NCBI RefSeq assembly: GCF_019279795.1
Contig: NC_056733.1
Coordinates: forward strand, 1,418,533,156-1,418,597,155
Direction: 5' to 3'
Length of the DNA: 64,000 nt
DNA from: Protopterus annectens
Lineage: Eukaryota; Chordata; Ceratodontiformes; Protopteridae
Shown: positions 31,910-44,093 of the stretch, one piece after another
How the letters are laid out: each line of letters opens with the position of its first letter
Position numbering within the stretch: position 1 is the first letter of the stretch
Program-made: the position numbers and the translations under genes
Notes under the pieces: model-generated
The model's input: only the letters and a program-made list of their open reading frames with translations
What the model was told of the DNA's origin: nothing
Database searches by the model: none

Positions 31910-34750
31910 TGGATTTGTTAAATCTTTTGGAAGGCCTTTCTGCAGACAAAGATGATATAGGAATTTTTGGTGTGGATTTTAATAGGACAGCTCCAGTCAA
32001 TCAGGAACACCAACAGGATAATGAATATGTGGAGTTGTTTGATAGACTATTGAGGAGCATGAAGAATCTTAGATCCTCTGTTTGGCACATTAAGGCCCAT
32101 TTATCTAAGGGCATTTCACCTAGGGGCCTCCGGGTTAAGATTAAACCTTTAATTGGGCAGGCGGATGACACTTTGCTAACCACTTGGGCTACCATACAAC
32201 AGGCTGCTGCAATGGATTTTGCTCAGGCTTTACATGCCTATTATGAGAGGAAAATTGAGAGCCAATTTCTGAAGTAACTAGTTTGTGTGAACTGGTGAAA
32301 ACGTATAGTAATCAACATATTTATAAAACCATCTTTCACAAACTGAGCGATCTTTTAACTTTTGAGAAGGAATTGAAGGAGAGAAAATGAGTTAAGTTTA
32401 ATAGGGACAGTAAGGATTACAGCTCTATAAAGCCTTTTGAACAAATTAAAAGTGTTAAGTTTTCCCAAAATGAAACTAGAAAAACTAGCCAAAAGAGGAA
32501 AAGGAGGAAATCCATCCTAAAAAAGGGTACTAGTGATACCTCGGGTGAAGACTCCTCCTCTTACACAGATACTGAGCCTGAATCCTTACAAACGTCACCA
32601 GCTTCTAAAAAAAGTTACTGTTCTTCAGAAGCTAGTTCCATACAAAATCATGTTGGAGGTACCATCCCTTTAGAGCAAGACGGAGGGGAGGATGCAAACA
32701 TAAATCAAGATGCATACTTGGAAACCCTGCTGAATTTTCTTCAACCCAAGCAGACTATGGTAATAATGTACACAATATTTCATCACTGTCATTATCAGAA
32801 ACTGAACTGAAATTGTTAAACAAGGGATTTATTCCCAGTTATGTTGTGTCGGAGGATACTTTTGTTCAAGATCTAAACTCATTTTGTAGGTTATTAAATT
32901 TTAGACTGTTTTTTGATGACAATACTACTCCCACATCTAGTTTCACTTTCCATAAATCCATGTTCTTACCCCCTATAAATAAGCATGTGGACATATTTTA
33001 CAAATGTGTGTTGAAGGAGTTACATTTTAGCAGTTGTGTTGATGAGAAAATGCTCTGCAATAATTTGTCTAAATCAGAACTTATGTTTTTTGCGAAGTTG
33101 AGACAGAATAAAAATATTGTTATTACCAATGTGGACAAAGGGGGTACAGTCGTGGTTATGGATTGGGGCAGGTATGTGATAGAGGCAGAGAGACAACTGA
33201 AATATGGCAGATTTTATACTGCTATGTCTAATGATCCGACTACTAAGTTTAAAAGTGAGTTAGATGCTTTCTTGGATCTAGCAGTGAGTGACTGTATCAT
33301 TAGTGACATGGTTTCATTACATTTAAAGGTCAAAGATCTGCTGCTGCAACATTTACATCTTCTACCGAAGATTCATAAGCATGCGACACAACCTCCGGGT
33401 AGGCCTACTGTTGCTGGCATTGGATTCTTAACAGAACCACCATCAGAACTACTCACTAGATATCTTAAACATCTACTGACACATATTAGAGCTCAGATAC
33501 AAGATACTACCAAGTTTCTTAATATCATTTCAGATGCTCAGTTGGACAATAATTGGCTTTTATGCACATTGGATGTTGTCTCACTTTATACCAGTACTCC
33601 TCACTGGGCCAGCTCGAGTGCTCTTGAATATTGGTTGGAAAAACATCACTATACAGTCCTGAATTTAACACATTTCTTATTTGTCTTACTGAGCATGTGC
33701 TCACTAAAAATGCGTTTTACTTTAAGGGCACCTGTTATCTTCAGGTGAAGGGTAAGGCTATGGGGGCTTCATTTGCCCCCATTTATGCTGACCTTTTCAT
33801 GGGGTATCTTGAGCAAATGATCATTTATGATACTAGTCACAATATTTTTATTGAAGAAATTGATATTTGAAGGAGGTTTTTGGACGACTGTTGGCTAGTG
33901 TGGAAATCTGATATTTACTGGAATTCATTGACTACCTCAATGAAAACAAATGGGGGTATTCAATTTACTGTGAACTTTGACAGACGGTCAATCTCCTATT
34001 TGGATGTGTTGGTTAATATACAACCAGATGGCACACTAGCCTCTACACTTTACCGTAAAGCTTTCCACTCAAATAATTTCTTGCATGTTACTCGTAACAT
34101 TCCTAAGTCCCAATATATGAGAGTACACAGGATTTGTTCCAGTAATGAAGACTTTCTTAACCAAGATAAAGAGCTGACTCGGAGGTTTGTTCAGCGTGGT
34201 TATAATACCTCATGGTTATGCCAGATTAGCAATCAGGTCAAACAGATGGATAGAAATGATTTCTTGAAATATAAGAATCATGATCAACTTGAACATTGTC
34301 CCATTAGATTTACTACCAGTTATGGTAAAAATATACATGGTTTTATGGACATCATACAAAGTCATTGGGGCATTTTGCTATAGGATGAACATCTGAACAC
34401 AATTTTGGAGAAGAGATGTCGATTTTAACCACTATAAGCACAGTCAACCTACTTTAGAATCCACACAAGTTACACTTGGGGAGGATAAATTGGTTGGCTG
34501 TTTTTCTTGTGGGCACTGCTCATTTTGTAAATATATGGTTCAAACTAAGGAATTCACATCCAAAAACACACCACATTTATTTAAGATTCAGGTTTTTGGA
34601 AACTGTAGCACAGACTGGGTGATTTACTTAGTAACATGTGTTTGTTCAGCCTTTTAAATAGAACAAACATCCAGACCTATCAAGTTTCGGACGTCTGAAC
34701 ATTTTAGTAGCATCAGAAATAAAAATCCCAATAATGGTTTGTATAAGTAG
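31910..34750 (+). pseudogene. Penelope-like element ORF: N-terminal domain, reverse transcriptase, GIY-YIG endonuclease
   Basis: Starts MDLLNLLEGLSADKDDIGIF. An N-terminal helical part runs to 32,277, followed by a Lys/Ser-rich linker in shifted frames and then the RT: ELKLLNKGFIPSY, KNIVITNVDKGGTVVVMD, LPKIHK...GRPTVAGIG, CTLDVVSLYT (catalytic Asp), VKGKAMGASFAPIYADLFMG and FLDDCWLVWKSD. The thumb ends near 34,383. The endonuclease follows in broken frame (CSTDWVIYLVTC, then a stop, then IEQTSRPIKF). Breaks: stop at 32,275, shift near 33,620, TGA at 33,868, stop near 34,381 and stop near 34,657. PLE RTs are related to telomerase and prime on the host 3' end made by the endonuclease. Confidence 0.9.
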
Positions 34751-35027
34751 ATTTTAAAACATCCCTCTGCCAAATTTCTTTTCACCATTATCGACAGAAT
34801 TTTGTGGGACAGAAGTTATAAAATGGGATGGAAAAAACTGTAAACAAAAATGAAAAGGCATGGATTGTTAGACTACGGGGCTTGTTTTCACCTGGTTTGA
34901 ATGAATGTTTATAATTGGTTCATGGTGATTGGTTATCTTAGATTATTATACCCTATTTAAAGGTTTTCTTTTTACAGCCTGTTTATACATCGATAAAGGC
35001 TTAGTGCTGAAACCGTGTGACATCTGT
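34751..35027 (+). other. Penelope-like element 3' UTR
   Basis: Inverted twin of 28,727-29,000 (CATCCCTCTGCCAAATTTC..., GGTTCATGGTGATTGGTTAT, ...ATCGATAAAGGCTTAG). It sets the right boundary of the PLE pair. Confidence 0.85.
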
Positions 35028-35526
35028 ACCTCCTCAGACCAAAGAGGACTAAAGATAATTAATCAAACTGAAAGGCCATGCCATCTTCTTGAAAAACAAA
35101 AATAATTTCATGTGCGTCTTCAAATGTGGTAACTGACATTGCCTTATGCGAATTCTATCTTCTGAATTTGATCTACTGTGGAGAAATTACTGAAATCAAG
35201 AGCTCTGTAGTTCAGTATCAATAACAATGATGGCTTCTGTCCACTGGAGATGACACATATGGGGATGAGTCAGTCAGACCATGAAAGTGGTGAATGCCAA
35301 CAGCAGTCAAGATTAAAACCACACCTGTTGCCACATCACAGACAGTAAAGATATGAGTTACCAGGCCCCTTCCTCAGGCCAAAAAATCAAATACTACGGC
35401 ATATCCAACTCTGACCTAGTAAGAACATTTGTTGAACAATAACCACAAACATCTTTTCAGTTTATGATGGTATTCACAGACTGCATTAACAGTAAAGCCA
35501 ACTGAGGACTTCTCTCATGAATTTTT

Positions 35527-36110
35527 CTAAAGGAGCCATAAAACGTCAGTCATCCAAACACAGTCATAGCTGACATCTCTCTCCAAGACCTCTACCAACA
35601 CTGCCAAAATGTTGCTGAAAACTCTGACAGTGAATGACAAGTAAAGCATTAGCACCATATACTCGAAGTCATGTTGGCCCAGAAATAAACAGAGAAAAAT
35701 CCTGTATGGTTCAAAAACAGTAATGTGCCAGGAGGCATTTCTGTTCAGCAACAGTATCCAGACTCTCTGCAGTAGGAGGAACATAACCTTCTGGTGGGTT
35801 ACCTTTCAGAATGTGCTTGCCGAAGTTACTGAGGACCAGGATCAGCAGGGTGCCTTACCTTTTTTTTTTTTTTTTGGAATCAAGAATACCCAAGAATAGT
35901 ATCCACATTCTTATTCTACAGACAAAAAAAAGCTCTATGGTTCCTTTAAATAGTACAGTCTGGCACTTTTCTAGGAGCTCCTGAAGACTGAAAGATCTCC
36001 TTAAAAAGACTTGATGGGAAAGCTGTCCATTATATAGCTTTCTGAAATCAATCGCATCCAAAATCCATCTTTCTTTTTTAAAAGTCTTCCAAACTAAGAA
36101 CAGAGGAAAT
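35527..36110 (-). pseudogene. Degenerate DIRS reverse transcriptase (copy DIRS-C)
   Basis: At 36,000-36,110 the frame FPLFLVWKTFKKERWILDA recalls the LFLVPRKDKAWRPILDL block of A1. At 35,530-35,700 GQHDFEYMVLML, LSFTVRVFSNILAVLVEVL and VWMTDVLWLL recall FSALPFGLSTVPRVFTKCLAPVI and the YLDD active site, which is degraded here to MTD. A T-run and other insertions separate the two blocks. It is a different subfamily from A1 and A2, and heavily decayed. Confidence 0.65.
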
Positions 36111-36803
36111 CTGTGAGAACTCTCCTCAAACTGTCAGTCCTGAGAGATACTTATGACTCCTACAGAACACCTTATAAAGTATTCTAGTATAGTTTTTCAG
36201 TGGGTGGCCCAAGAAAGGGCAACAGTGATGCTTGGGCATCATTGTTTACTTACATGGACATCTGTTCTTCATTGTTTGGGTAGGCCTACAGAAAGAGTTA
36301 AGCTCATGGGTACTTACTTGGCTACTGATTTGTGTGGATCTTTAGAAGCTTAGTCTTACATTCTCATTTTTCCTATTTCATATGCTTTGTGTACAGATAA
36401 CCCAGAAGGCTGTAACATTTACTTTTGTCCCATATCTTTAAGAAATATGAGTGCTAAACAAGGGAAGTATTTATGGTTTTCCATCCATTCATCCAAATTA
36501 CTTTTGACTAGAGTAACAGAAGTGTGTTGTTTTACGTGCAGTGAAAGACGATTCCACAGAAGTGGTATCCTCTGTGATGTATACCTATCCATTCAGCTTG
36601 TTCTATCTATGTTGCAAGTGAGAAACACAGATCCTTCAAATAGGTGCTCACACTATTAGAATTGCAAATATGTAATAGGTATGACTGAGCAAAACCAGAT
36701 GAGGCACTGCAGAGATCACTTCTTAGTAACCTGTATGACATCAAGAAGGACAAAGCTTTGAGGTGATCTGCATAGCTTATTATGGCTTATGCCCTAAGAT
36801 CCC

Positions 36804-37046
36804 TCAGTGATAGTCACTGTTTACTCTTCGATGGCGCCTCAGTAATACCTTTAGTAACCTGCCCAAAAAGGACTTCTCAGAAGCAGAAATCCAGAACAGC
36901 CTGAACCTCTTCCATAAAGAAGGCTGACCCAAGTCATAACACACTCTATAATTATGCTCCTCTTTCAAGCAAAATGAATGATTTAGCACCCGGTTCCTCA
37001 CGAACATGCAGTGCACTGCTGAAGAGAAGCGGCCCCTTCCATCCAC
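36804..37046 (-). pseudogene. DIRS gag Cys/His fragment
   Basis: Contains FCLKEEHNYRVCYDLGQ, closest in this window to CLGEEHNHRDCSICQ of DIRS-E at 22.8 kb. It may be the 5' part of the DIRS-C element with the rest of gag deleted. One short motif only. Confidence 0.4.
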
Positions 37047-37869
37047 GCTCTGACCCAGTGACGAATGACGCTCCTTGCCGACCTTGTGGCCAGCTATCCC
37101 TGGTCAACCAGAGATCTGTGGCGCTGTGGTGTAGTTAAGTCAGAATCCCGCCTAAACGTAAGAGGCATTCAGTCATAATCCCATAGATGGTAGCTTTGCA
37201 CCATTGGCTCCTCAGCCAAGCACATACACCAAATATCTGAACCTGTGGCCCCTCTCATATTGAACAAGATTACTATCGCAACAACACATCATCAGTAGGG
37301 TAAAACTAACCTGTCTCACAACGGTCTATACAGTCAGATATGAGATGCTGCCATCCTAGCAAAATTGCTGGTACAATCAAAAATTACCAAGGACAACAAG
37401 GAAGTCCAAGCCTGATAAAAAGGCAGTCAAAAGAGACTTGGCCAAATAATCACTGACCACCATGGAGTTCTGCTCTTTTTTAGGGTATGGTGCTTGATCT
37501 ACTAAAAAGGAATGGAATTAAGACAGGTAAGATAAAATCTAGAAAGTAGCAGAAGAGAAAAATGCCTTGCTGAATTTGTTGCCATACTCTTTGGCGTCAA
37601 GATATTGTGACATCAGGGACCTATAATGGCTGAAGAGAGATCACATTGATGTCTGCCAGTAGTTGCTTAAAGAGCTTGGTATTCAACTCTTACAGTGACC
37701 TGTAAAGGAAATATGCATTAAGACCTGAAATGGTCAATCCTAGTGCTTCAGGGCTAGAAAAAGAGATTTCTTAAAGACATGATCTGGCATGAGGGAATGA
37801 CACACTTATCTTCACCCTTATTTCCAAGATAGTCTCCTCTAGGGACAAAGTAGGTCAATCTAAAGAGGG
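37047..37869. other. Unassigned, likely decayed repeat
   Basis: No open frame worth naming, no RNA gene or tandem structure seen. Bracketed by DIRS gag-like fragments, so probably further DIRS decay. Confidence 0.35.
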
Positions 37870-38082
37870 TCATGAGAATGAGATTTTCTCCAAAGCAATT
37901 AAAGGGAGAAGCCAACTGAATATGGTGCTGGTGTGCAAAACACCTGAGTAAAATCTTGTACTAGTAGCAGATGTTATTTCCGGACAATGTAATTCATGTC
38001 TCCTCAGTAATACCCCACCACAAGCAGAAGAGCAACTGTATCTCCAAGTAAGTAGCAGTAGCTTTGGGCTCAACAAAAACAA
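37870..38082 (-). pseudogene. DIRS gag C-terminal fragment
   Basis: Reads ACGGVLLRRHELHCPEI, resembling AAVTGSVIQRHAWLKEQSLP of gag A1, followed by a STIFSWLLPL stretch at the position of the LFG end. Its place to the right of the Cys/His fragment is the wrong order for one minus-strand element, so at least two DIRS remnants are mixed at 35.5-38.1 kb. Confidence 0.45.
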
Positions 38083-39083
38083 TAAAGGCTAGAAGAAGCT
38101 TCCTCAACCTTTATGACTGAACTAAGGAACCGATAGAGGGATGAACTGAGTGCAGTACAGGCACAAATGCAACCTCACAGCACATGCTGGTAGGAATCAA
38201 GGACCCACCTGAGGTCAGACGGCTGACCACTCATATGGGTCAAGTGTAATAGCTGTGGTGGTTAGTGTCGGCATCTCTTTCCTCGGAGAAGATGCTAGAG
38301 GACACTTTTCCTACCACCTTGTCATCAATAAATTGCAGGCACAAGCTCAGCTGTATCCCTATTAGCAGAGTGAGACCTCTAGCTAACAAAGAGTTGAAGG
38401 CTTCCAAAATGGAGGACTATGGTGAATTAAGTTTAGCTAGTGCCCGACTTCTTGCTCTCTTACCTTACCTCTCTTTTGTGACTCCTCCCTGAGCTCACCT
38501 TTGGGACCCTGTTATTAATCAATGCACTGGGTTCCCACCATTGCAGCCATCCTCCTTGTATAACAAGTTACACCTCAAACTTTATACTCCTCCCCATCCT
38601 CCAAAAACAGGGGGGTTAGTTCGAAGCCCTAACATCTCAGACATTCCTGGATGCTGTGCTCCCACTGCATAGAGTGCAAGTAACACTTATGTGGGTTTTG
38701 GATGATGTCATTTTTGATAGACATTCTTTGCCACTTTTCTAAAAAAAACTGAGACCAAAATCTAATTGCATGAATAGGAAGACAGAACTATGAACATTAA
38801 AACCAGCACACCGTCTTTGACCTGTGTTATGAATCAACGGCATGCACCATTAGGAGATAAAAAAGTACAAGAGCCGGACAGAGAAAGAAAGAGGGCTTTA
38901 TAGAAGGAAATAAAGCTACTACCCACTGCAGAAGAACCCACAAAAATAAGACTGATCTGTTCAAGAGCACAGGGAGATGAAATCCCATCAGGAACACTTT
39001 CAATATGAATAACAAGCTGCCATGCATCTGTGAAGTTTGACAAACTAGCTTTCACTTGTGATATATAAAGGCATAAAAACAAG
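38083..39083. other. Unassigned region
   Basis: Contains short frames only (for example 38,265-38,492) and no recognisable domain. Nothing else supported. Confidence 0.4.
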
Positions 39084-39265
39084 TTATGTTCTTATCATAA
39101 CGTTCCATCTGTGTTATTGATCTTCATTCATTCTTGACTGTTGGGTCTCAGTTCCAACCCTCGGAACCAACTTGGCCGCTATAACAAGCACACGCCAGCC
39201 AGAAACTCTCAAGCCAAGGCTACCCACAATGTATCTCTTCCCTTCCCTTCAGACTGAGTTTGCCT
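39084..39265. repeat. Left terminal inverted repeat of DIRS-B
   Basis: Pairs with 47,745-47,912, including CAGCCAGAAACTCTCAAGCC against GGCTTGAGAGTTTCTGGCTG. Confidence 0.88.
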
Positions 39266-39389
39266 ATAGAGTAGAAAAAGGATGGAAGCTTTGTCTGAGC
39301 CGCAACTTTACCAGGATCCCAGGACTAGTTCTAAACCTCCAGGAGACTTAGGAGGGGGAAGGTGTGTGGGATGTCAAGAATTAATGAAG

Positions 39390-39473
39390 ATCGACAACAC
39401 AGATGGAACGTTATGGTAAGAACATAATTTCTTTATCTGATGTTGTCAATCTTCATTCATTCTTGACTGTTGG
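39390..39473. repeat. Internal complementary region of DIRS-B
   Basis: AACACAGATGGAACGTTATG at 39,398 is the complement of the left end (39,084-39,118). GATGTTGTCAATCTTCATTC at 39,441 is the complement of the right end (to 47,912). Same design as the ICR of A1 with unrelated sequence. Confidence 0.88.
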
Positions 39474-39509
39474 GACAGAGTCTCTCGCTACTTTAGACCT
39501 TGGGAGGCC

Positions 39510-39800
39510 CTAAGGAAGAATAGTCCAGAGTACCATAGAACCAAAGGATGCTCTTCCCATGAAGACCATGTCCAATTTGTAATGAGTGATAAAGGTATGG
39601 GGAGTAGCCCAAAGGCACAAGGCTACTGAAGTGGAAACATATCTGGTAGAATGCGCCCTAACTTGTGTTGACAAGTCCAGCTTATTCTGCTGGTAAATAA
39701 AAGCGATGCACTCTTTCAACCATTTTGACAGTGTAACCACAAGAGGAGCGGTTTCTGGCACAGAAATTGTAGTTTATTGGCAGTTTGGGCAGTTTGTCCA
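39510..39800 (-). pseudogene. DIRS-B tyrosine recombinase C-terminus
   Basis: Reads LKECIAFIYQQNKLDLSTQV, then RAHSTRYVSTSVAL (the HxxR catalytic pair) and ITHYKLD, whose Tyr sits at the nucleophile position. The N-terminal half is absent: the CR1 fragment abuts. This end keeps catalytic residues that A1 has lost. Confidence 0.82.
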
Positions 39801-39829
39801 TCTCCTTCAACTTTCTGGTCTAAAAGCCC

Positions 39830-40308
39830 ACGTTTGCACGTTTCTAGCCTTTCCTATAACTAGTCTAGTCCATATACAGATTTGCTGTATCCTGGAATGT
39901 TTGTAAGCTTCTGACAGGTGCCAAAGTCTGCTCTTCAATTTTTCCCTTAATTCTGCTAGTTCTCTCCTCTCCTGCACTTTTACTAGCTTATTAGTCTAGC
40001 ACTTTACCATACCAGACTTCTTGTACCAACTATTGTAGCACATAAGTGCTACTAGCACTAAACGTTCTACAAGGAAACAGCTCCAGTACTTATAAGTAAT
40101 GGCCACCCCTCCAGGCATGTCTAAAGGTCAGTTCCCTGTGCTTTCTTCTATTAACCTGGTGAACTTGGGCATCCTGATGCAATGTAGCAACTGCCTCATG
40201 TACACTGACAACCCTCTCCTCTTACCTCCCAACACTCAGACTTGCGAGAGATGCACTTATATATCCAAATTGGAAGCGACGCACTCTCCAGCCAAAACCG
40301 GAATCTGA
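39830..40308 (+). pseudogene. CR1 5' UTR and ORF1 start (copy CR1-D)
   Basis: From 40,114 the frame MSKGQFPVLSSINLVNLGIL, then CSNCLMYTDNPLLLPP and CERCTYISKLE, matches the first 60 residues of CR1 ORF1. It stops at 40,308 and no esterase follows. A 3'-truncated LINE is unusual and points to later deletion. The left limit in the UTR is uncertain. Confidence 0.78.
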
Positions 40309-40512
40309 CTACATCATGCTCTGAAAGGCTCCTGGTGGAATGGATGGACATCCCCGGGGTGATTCTGGTCTTTCAATGAATGGGCTTAATTGCTGACTCA
40401 AGAAGGGGTCTATAGATGGGGAGTACCTAGTCCTGGGTATACTCTTGACTTTCAGCACTGTGGTCGGCTGACCAATAATTTGTTTTGTTGGGGAGGGATG
40501 GTACAGGGGAAA
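40309..40512. other. Short unassigned segment between CR1-D and DIRS-A2
   Basis: About 200 bp with no recognised feature; may be remaining DIRS-B or CR1 sequence. Confidence 0.4.
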
Positions 40513-40735
40513 AGTACAGTTGTGTACACTTACCATAAATGTAGATGTTCGAGTGTATTCACTGTTGCAATCATTACATTTGGGTAATCTGCTGGCATGT
40601 TGCCCTCATTCGGCCTGAATACCAAAGTCTTGGGTCCTGCATCGGTTGCTGACTTCTCTTCCATGACGTCAGGCTGTCAGGAGTACAACACATGCAGCCG
40701 ACGCCATTTTCTTTAGTTTTTCTTGCCCCCAAAAA
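40513..40735. repeat. Left terminal inverted repeat of DIRS-A2
   Basis: Complementary to 46,487-46,680 (GGTCCTGCATCGGTTGCTG against CAGCAACCGATGCAGGACC). Confidence 0.87.
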
Positions 40736-40740
40736 GGCCG

Positions 40741-40939
<199 letters not shown>

Positions 40940-41052
40940 AGCATCAATATAAACTTTACCTTCATCTACAAGCAAATACACCACATAGGTTGTAGAAGAT
41001 AGAGCAGGAAAGATAAACTCCAGAATGACAGGGGGATGGCGGGAGGGTAACC

Positions 41053-41155
41053 TGGACTGCAACAGTGAATACACTCGAACATCTACATTTATCGTAAGTG
41101 TACACAAATGTACTATGTTCTTCATGTTTCACTGTTGCAGTCATTACATTTGGGT
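41053..41155. repeat. Internal complementary region of DIRS-A2
   Basis: Contains complements of the left end (CACTCGAACATCTACATTTA) and the right end (TTCATGTTTCACTGTTGCAG), joined at TGTACT/ATGTTC. Confidence 0.9.
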
Positions 41156-41187
41156 AGAATCCCAAAGCTATGGTTGGGAGGCTGGAG

Positions 41188-42242
41188 CTAAACAGCATTA
41201 GGTGTGGCTATAAGGCCCTGCAGCACTGCAGTGGCAAAGCCTGCCCTGGACTTAGAGTAGAGAGGTAAATGATAATGCTTTGTAAAGGTGTGAACAGAAC
41301 TCCAAGTAGCTGCCTCTAGGATGTCTTTGGTTGGTACTCCTCTGAGAAAGGCTGCTGAAGTAGCTGCTGCTCTGGTGGAATGAGACCTAATGCCCTTGGG
41401 CACAGGTTTACCATGGTGTAAGTAGCAGAAATGAATGCAGTGGCTTATCCACTTTGGAATTGTCTGCTTTGAAATAGCCCTTCCTTCTGATCCTGCAGCA
41501 TATGACACTAGTAATTGCTCAGTTTTTCTTACAGCTTTAGTCCTGCTCAAGTAGAATCTTAGCTGTCTGTGTACATCCAAGGAATACAGAAGTCTCTCCC
41601 CTTTGTTCTACGGATTAGGATAAAAAGTTGGCAGATGAATTGTTTGGTTAAGAGCCACACTGGAAACCACCTTAGGCATAAAAGTAGGATTTATTCTCAG
41701 AGACACCCTGTCTGGGTAAAATATGATAAAAGGCTCTACAGCTATGAGGGCCTGTAGCTCTGAAACATCTTGCTGAAGTATTTGCTAGTAGCAGAGCTGT
41801 TTTCCATGATAAGAACTTTATATCAGCGGTAGCAGCTGGTTCAAATGGAGGCAGGGTGAGCTATTCCAACACATAATTGAGGTCCCATGCAGGTAATGGT
41901 GATCTTCTAGGAGGCCTTAAACTTTTGGCTCCTCTAAGATACTGCTTTAGTAAAGGATGAGAAAAGATTGGTGGCTCTGTATTGTAATGAGCCGAAATGG
42001 CAGAGGTATGGATTTTCATTGAAGAGAAAGATAGGCCTTTGTCAAGCATCTCAGTTAAATATTGTAATATCTGAGGAATATTTGGTTCTGCTGTATCAGT
42101 TCCTTGTGCTTGATTCCAAGCAAAGAATCTCTTCCATTTGTTAGCACAAGATTTTCTAATACTAGGCCTTCTGGCTTCCAAAATGACATCCATCACAGCT
42201 TTACTGAGAGGTGCTGTTTGTATAACTACATGATCAGCCATG
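41188..42242 (-). pseudogene. DIRS-A2 tyrosine recombinase
   Basis: Starts MADHVVIQTAPLSKAVMD at 42,242, equivalent to the A1 start. The core-binding part (ILEARRPSIRKSCANKWKRF, LLKQYLRGAKSLRPPRR) runs to about 41,860. The catalytic part at 41,188-41,580 has the RSHSTRAAATSAAFLRGV box and WSSVHTFTKHYHL, which retains the His/Trp and Tyr positions. Frame breaks lie near 41,610-41,790 and 41,860. The C-terminus is better preserved than in A1. Confidence 0.88.
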
Positions 42243-42244
42243 CT

Positions 42245-44093
42245 GCCAGGTTCAGTGTCTGTAGCTGATTGTGCAGGATCTGATTGTTTTGCTGGGACAG
42301 TAGTTGAGGTTTTTGAGGTAAGGTCCAACTGGGTATTGAGACAAGTTCCTTAGGATTGGGTACCAGTACTGGCGGGGCCAGTCCAGGGCAATAAGTATCA
42401 TCTTTGGTTTCTCTTGTCTGACTTTTAGGAGGACCTTGGAGAGAAGAGGCAGAGGAGGAAAGGAGTAAACTGATAGTTTTTCCAACTGAAGGATAGGGCG
42501 TCCACTTTCCATGCTTGTCTGTGATAAGTCCTTGTGCAGAATCTTTTCAATTGGTAATTTTGAGGAGAGGCAAATAGATCTATGTCTGGTCTCCCCCATT
42601 TCTGTGTTATGCTGAAAACTTGTGGATTTAGTTTCCACTCGTGGGGATCCATAAGCTTTCTGCTTAAATCATCTGCCAGAGTGTTTTGTTTTCCTGGCAG
42701 GAATTGAGCTTGAAGATGTATTTGGAAGGTCAAAGCTGTGTTCCACAGTGCCATGGCTAATATGCAAAGGGGGTACGAATGTGTGCCCCCTTGCTTGCTT
42801 ATATACCACATGACTGTGGTGTTGTCTGTCTTTATCAGTAGTTGTCCTGGACAAAGTAAGTTCTTGAAGGCTGTTAGGGCACTTTGAACAGCTAGCATCT
42901 CTTTTTGGTTGATATGTAGATGCATTTGTTTTAGTGACCATATGCCCTGAATGCATCTTCCTGCCATGTGGGCCCCCCAGGCATAATCTGATGCGTCTGT
43001 TGTTATGGTTTGGCTGGCAGGGGTTAGAGTGAATGGCCATCCCATGTTTTGGTGACATGCCTTTGCCCACCATAGAAACTCCTGTTGCAGGCAGGGAATG
43101 AGAGGAATCATTGTTTCCAGACTGTGAGAATGTTGACTTCATAAACTTTTTAGGTACCATTGAAGTTTCCTCATATGCAGTCTTGCATATGGAATCAGTA
43201 GGATGCAGGATGCCATGAAGCCCAGAGTCTGCAGAATTTGTCTTGCAGAGGACCGGGTTTTTGCTGCCATCAGTTTGAAGTAAGTAGTCAGTTGCCTTTG
43301 CTTGTCTGGAGTGAGGTAAGCCATCTGGGCAGCTGTACTCAAGCTTGCACCCAGGAATGTTATCTTTTGTGAGGGTACCAGTTGTGATTTCTTTTCGTTT
43401 ATTGTGTACCCTAGGCAAGTTAGAAGCCTTTTTACAAACGCCAGGTGTTGAAGAAGAGTGTCCTTGTTCTCTGCTTGAATGAGACAGTCATCCAGGTAAG
43501 GATATATTTGTATAATTCTTTGTCTGCAAAATGTAATTACTGGTGCCAGGCACTTTGTAAAGACCATGGGCTCAGTAAATAAGCCAAAGGGCAGAGCAGA
43601 GAATTAGTAATGCATTAAGCCAGCCTTGAATCTGAGGTATCTTCTGTACGATTGTCTTATTGGGACAAGCAGGTATGCCTCTTTTAGGTCTAAAGTCACA
43701 AGCCAAGCATTCTTCCCCAGCTTGGGCAGAAGCTGCTGCAAAGTCAGCATTTTGAATTTTGGAATGTCCAGGTATGTGTTCAAAATTGATAAATCCAGTA
43801 TTGGCCACCAGGCCTTGTCCTTTCTGGGTACCAAGAACAGTCTTGAGTAAAAACCTTGTCCTTTTTCCTGTTCTGGTACTGTCTGAATGGCCCCCATATC
43901 CATGAGGGACGTAACCTGTTTCTGTGCCTCTGCCCATTTTTTTTGGCATATCTGGCCAACCATTTGCCATTGGCAGAGTGTGGAAATGGAATCTGTATCC
44001 CTGTGATACGATGTGTGGTGCCCACTTGTCCTGGGTTATTAACTGCCAATTTTGAGCAAAAAGTGCTAATTTTCCCCCTATGGGTACTGCCAA
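42245..44093 (-). pseudogene. DIRS-A2 reverse transcriptase / RNase H / methyltransferase-like ORF
   Basis: RT at 43,139-44,093 in two frames: FYSRLFLVPRKDKAW, WLVTLDLKEAYLLVPI and YPYLDDCLIQAENKD. RNase H at 42,425-43,111: TTDASDYAWGAHMAGRCIQG, QKEMLAVQSAL, KTDNTTVMWYISKQGG and NTLADDLSRK, a full D-E-D-D set. The C-terminal block MILIALDWPRQYWYP lies near 42,400. Breaks lie near 43,570, 43,110, 42,480 and 42,330; none coincides with the A1 breaks I could place. Confidence 0.9.
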
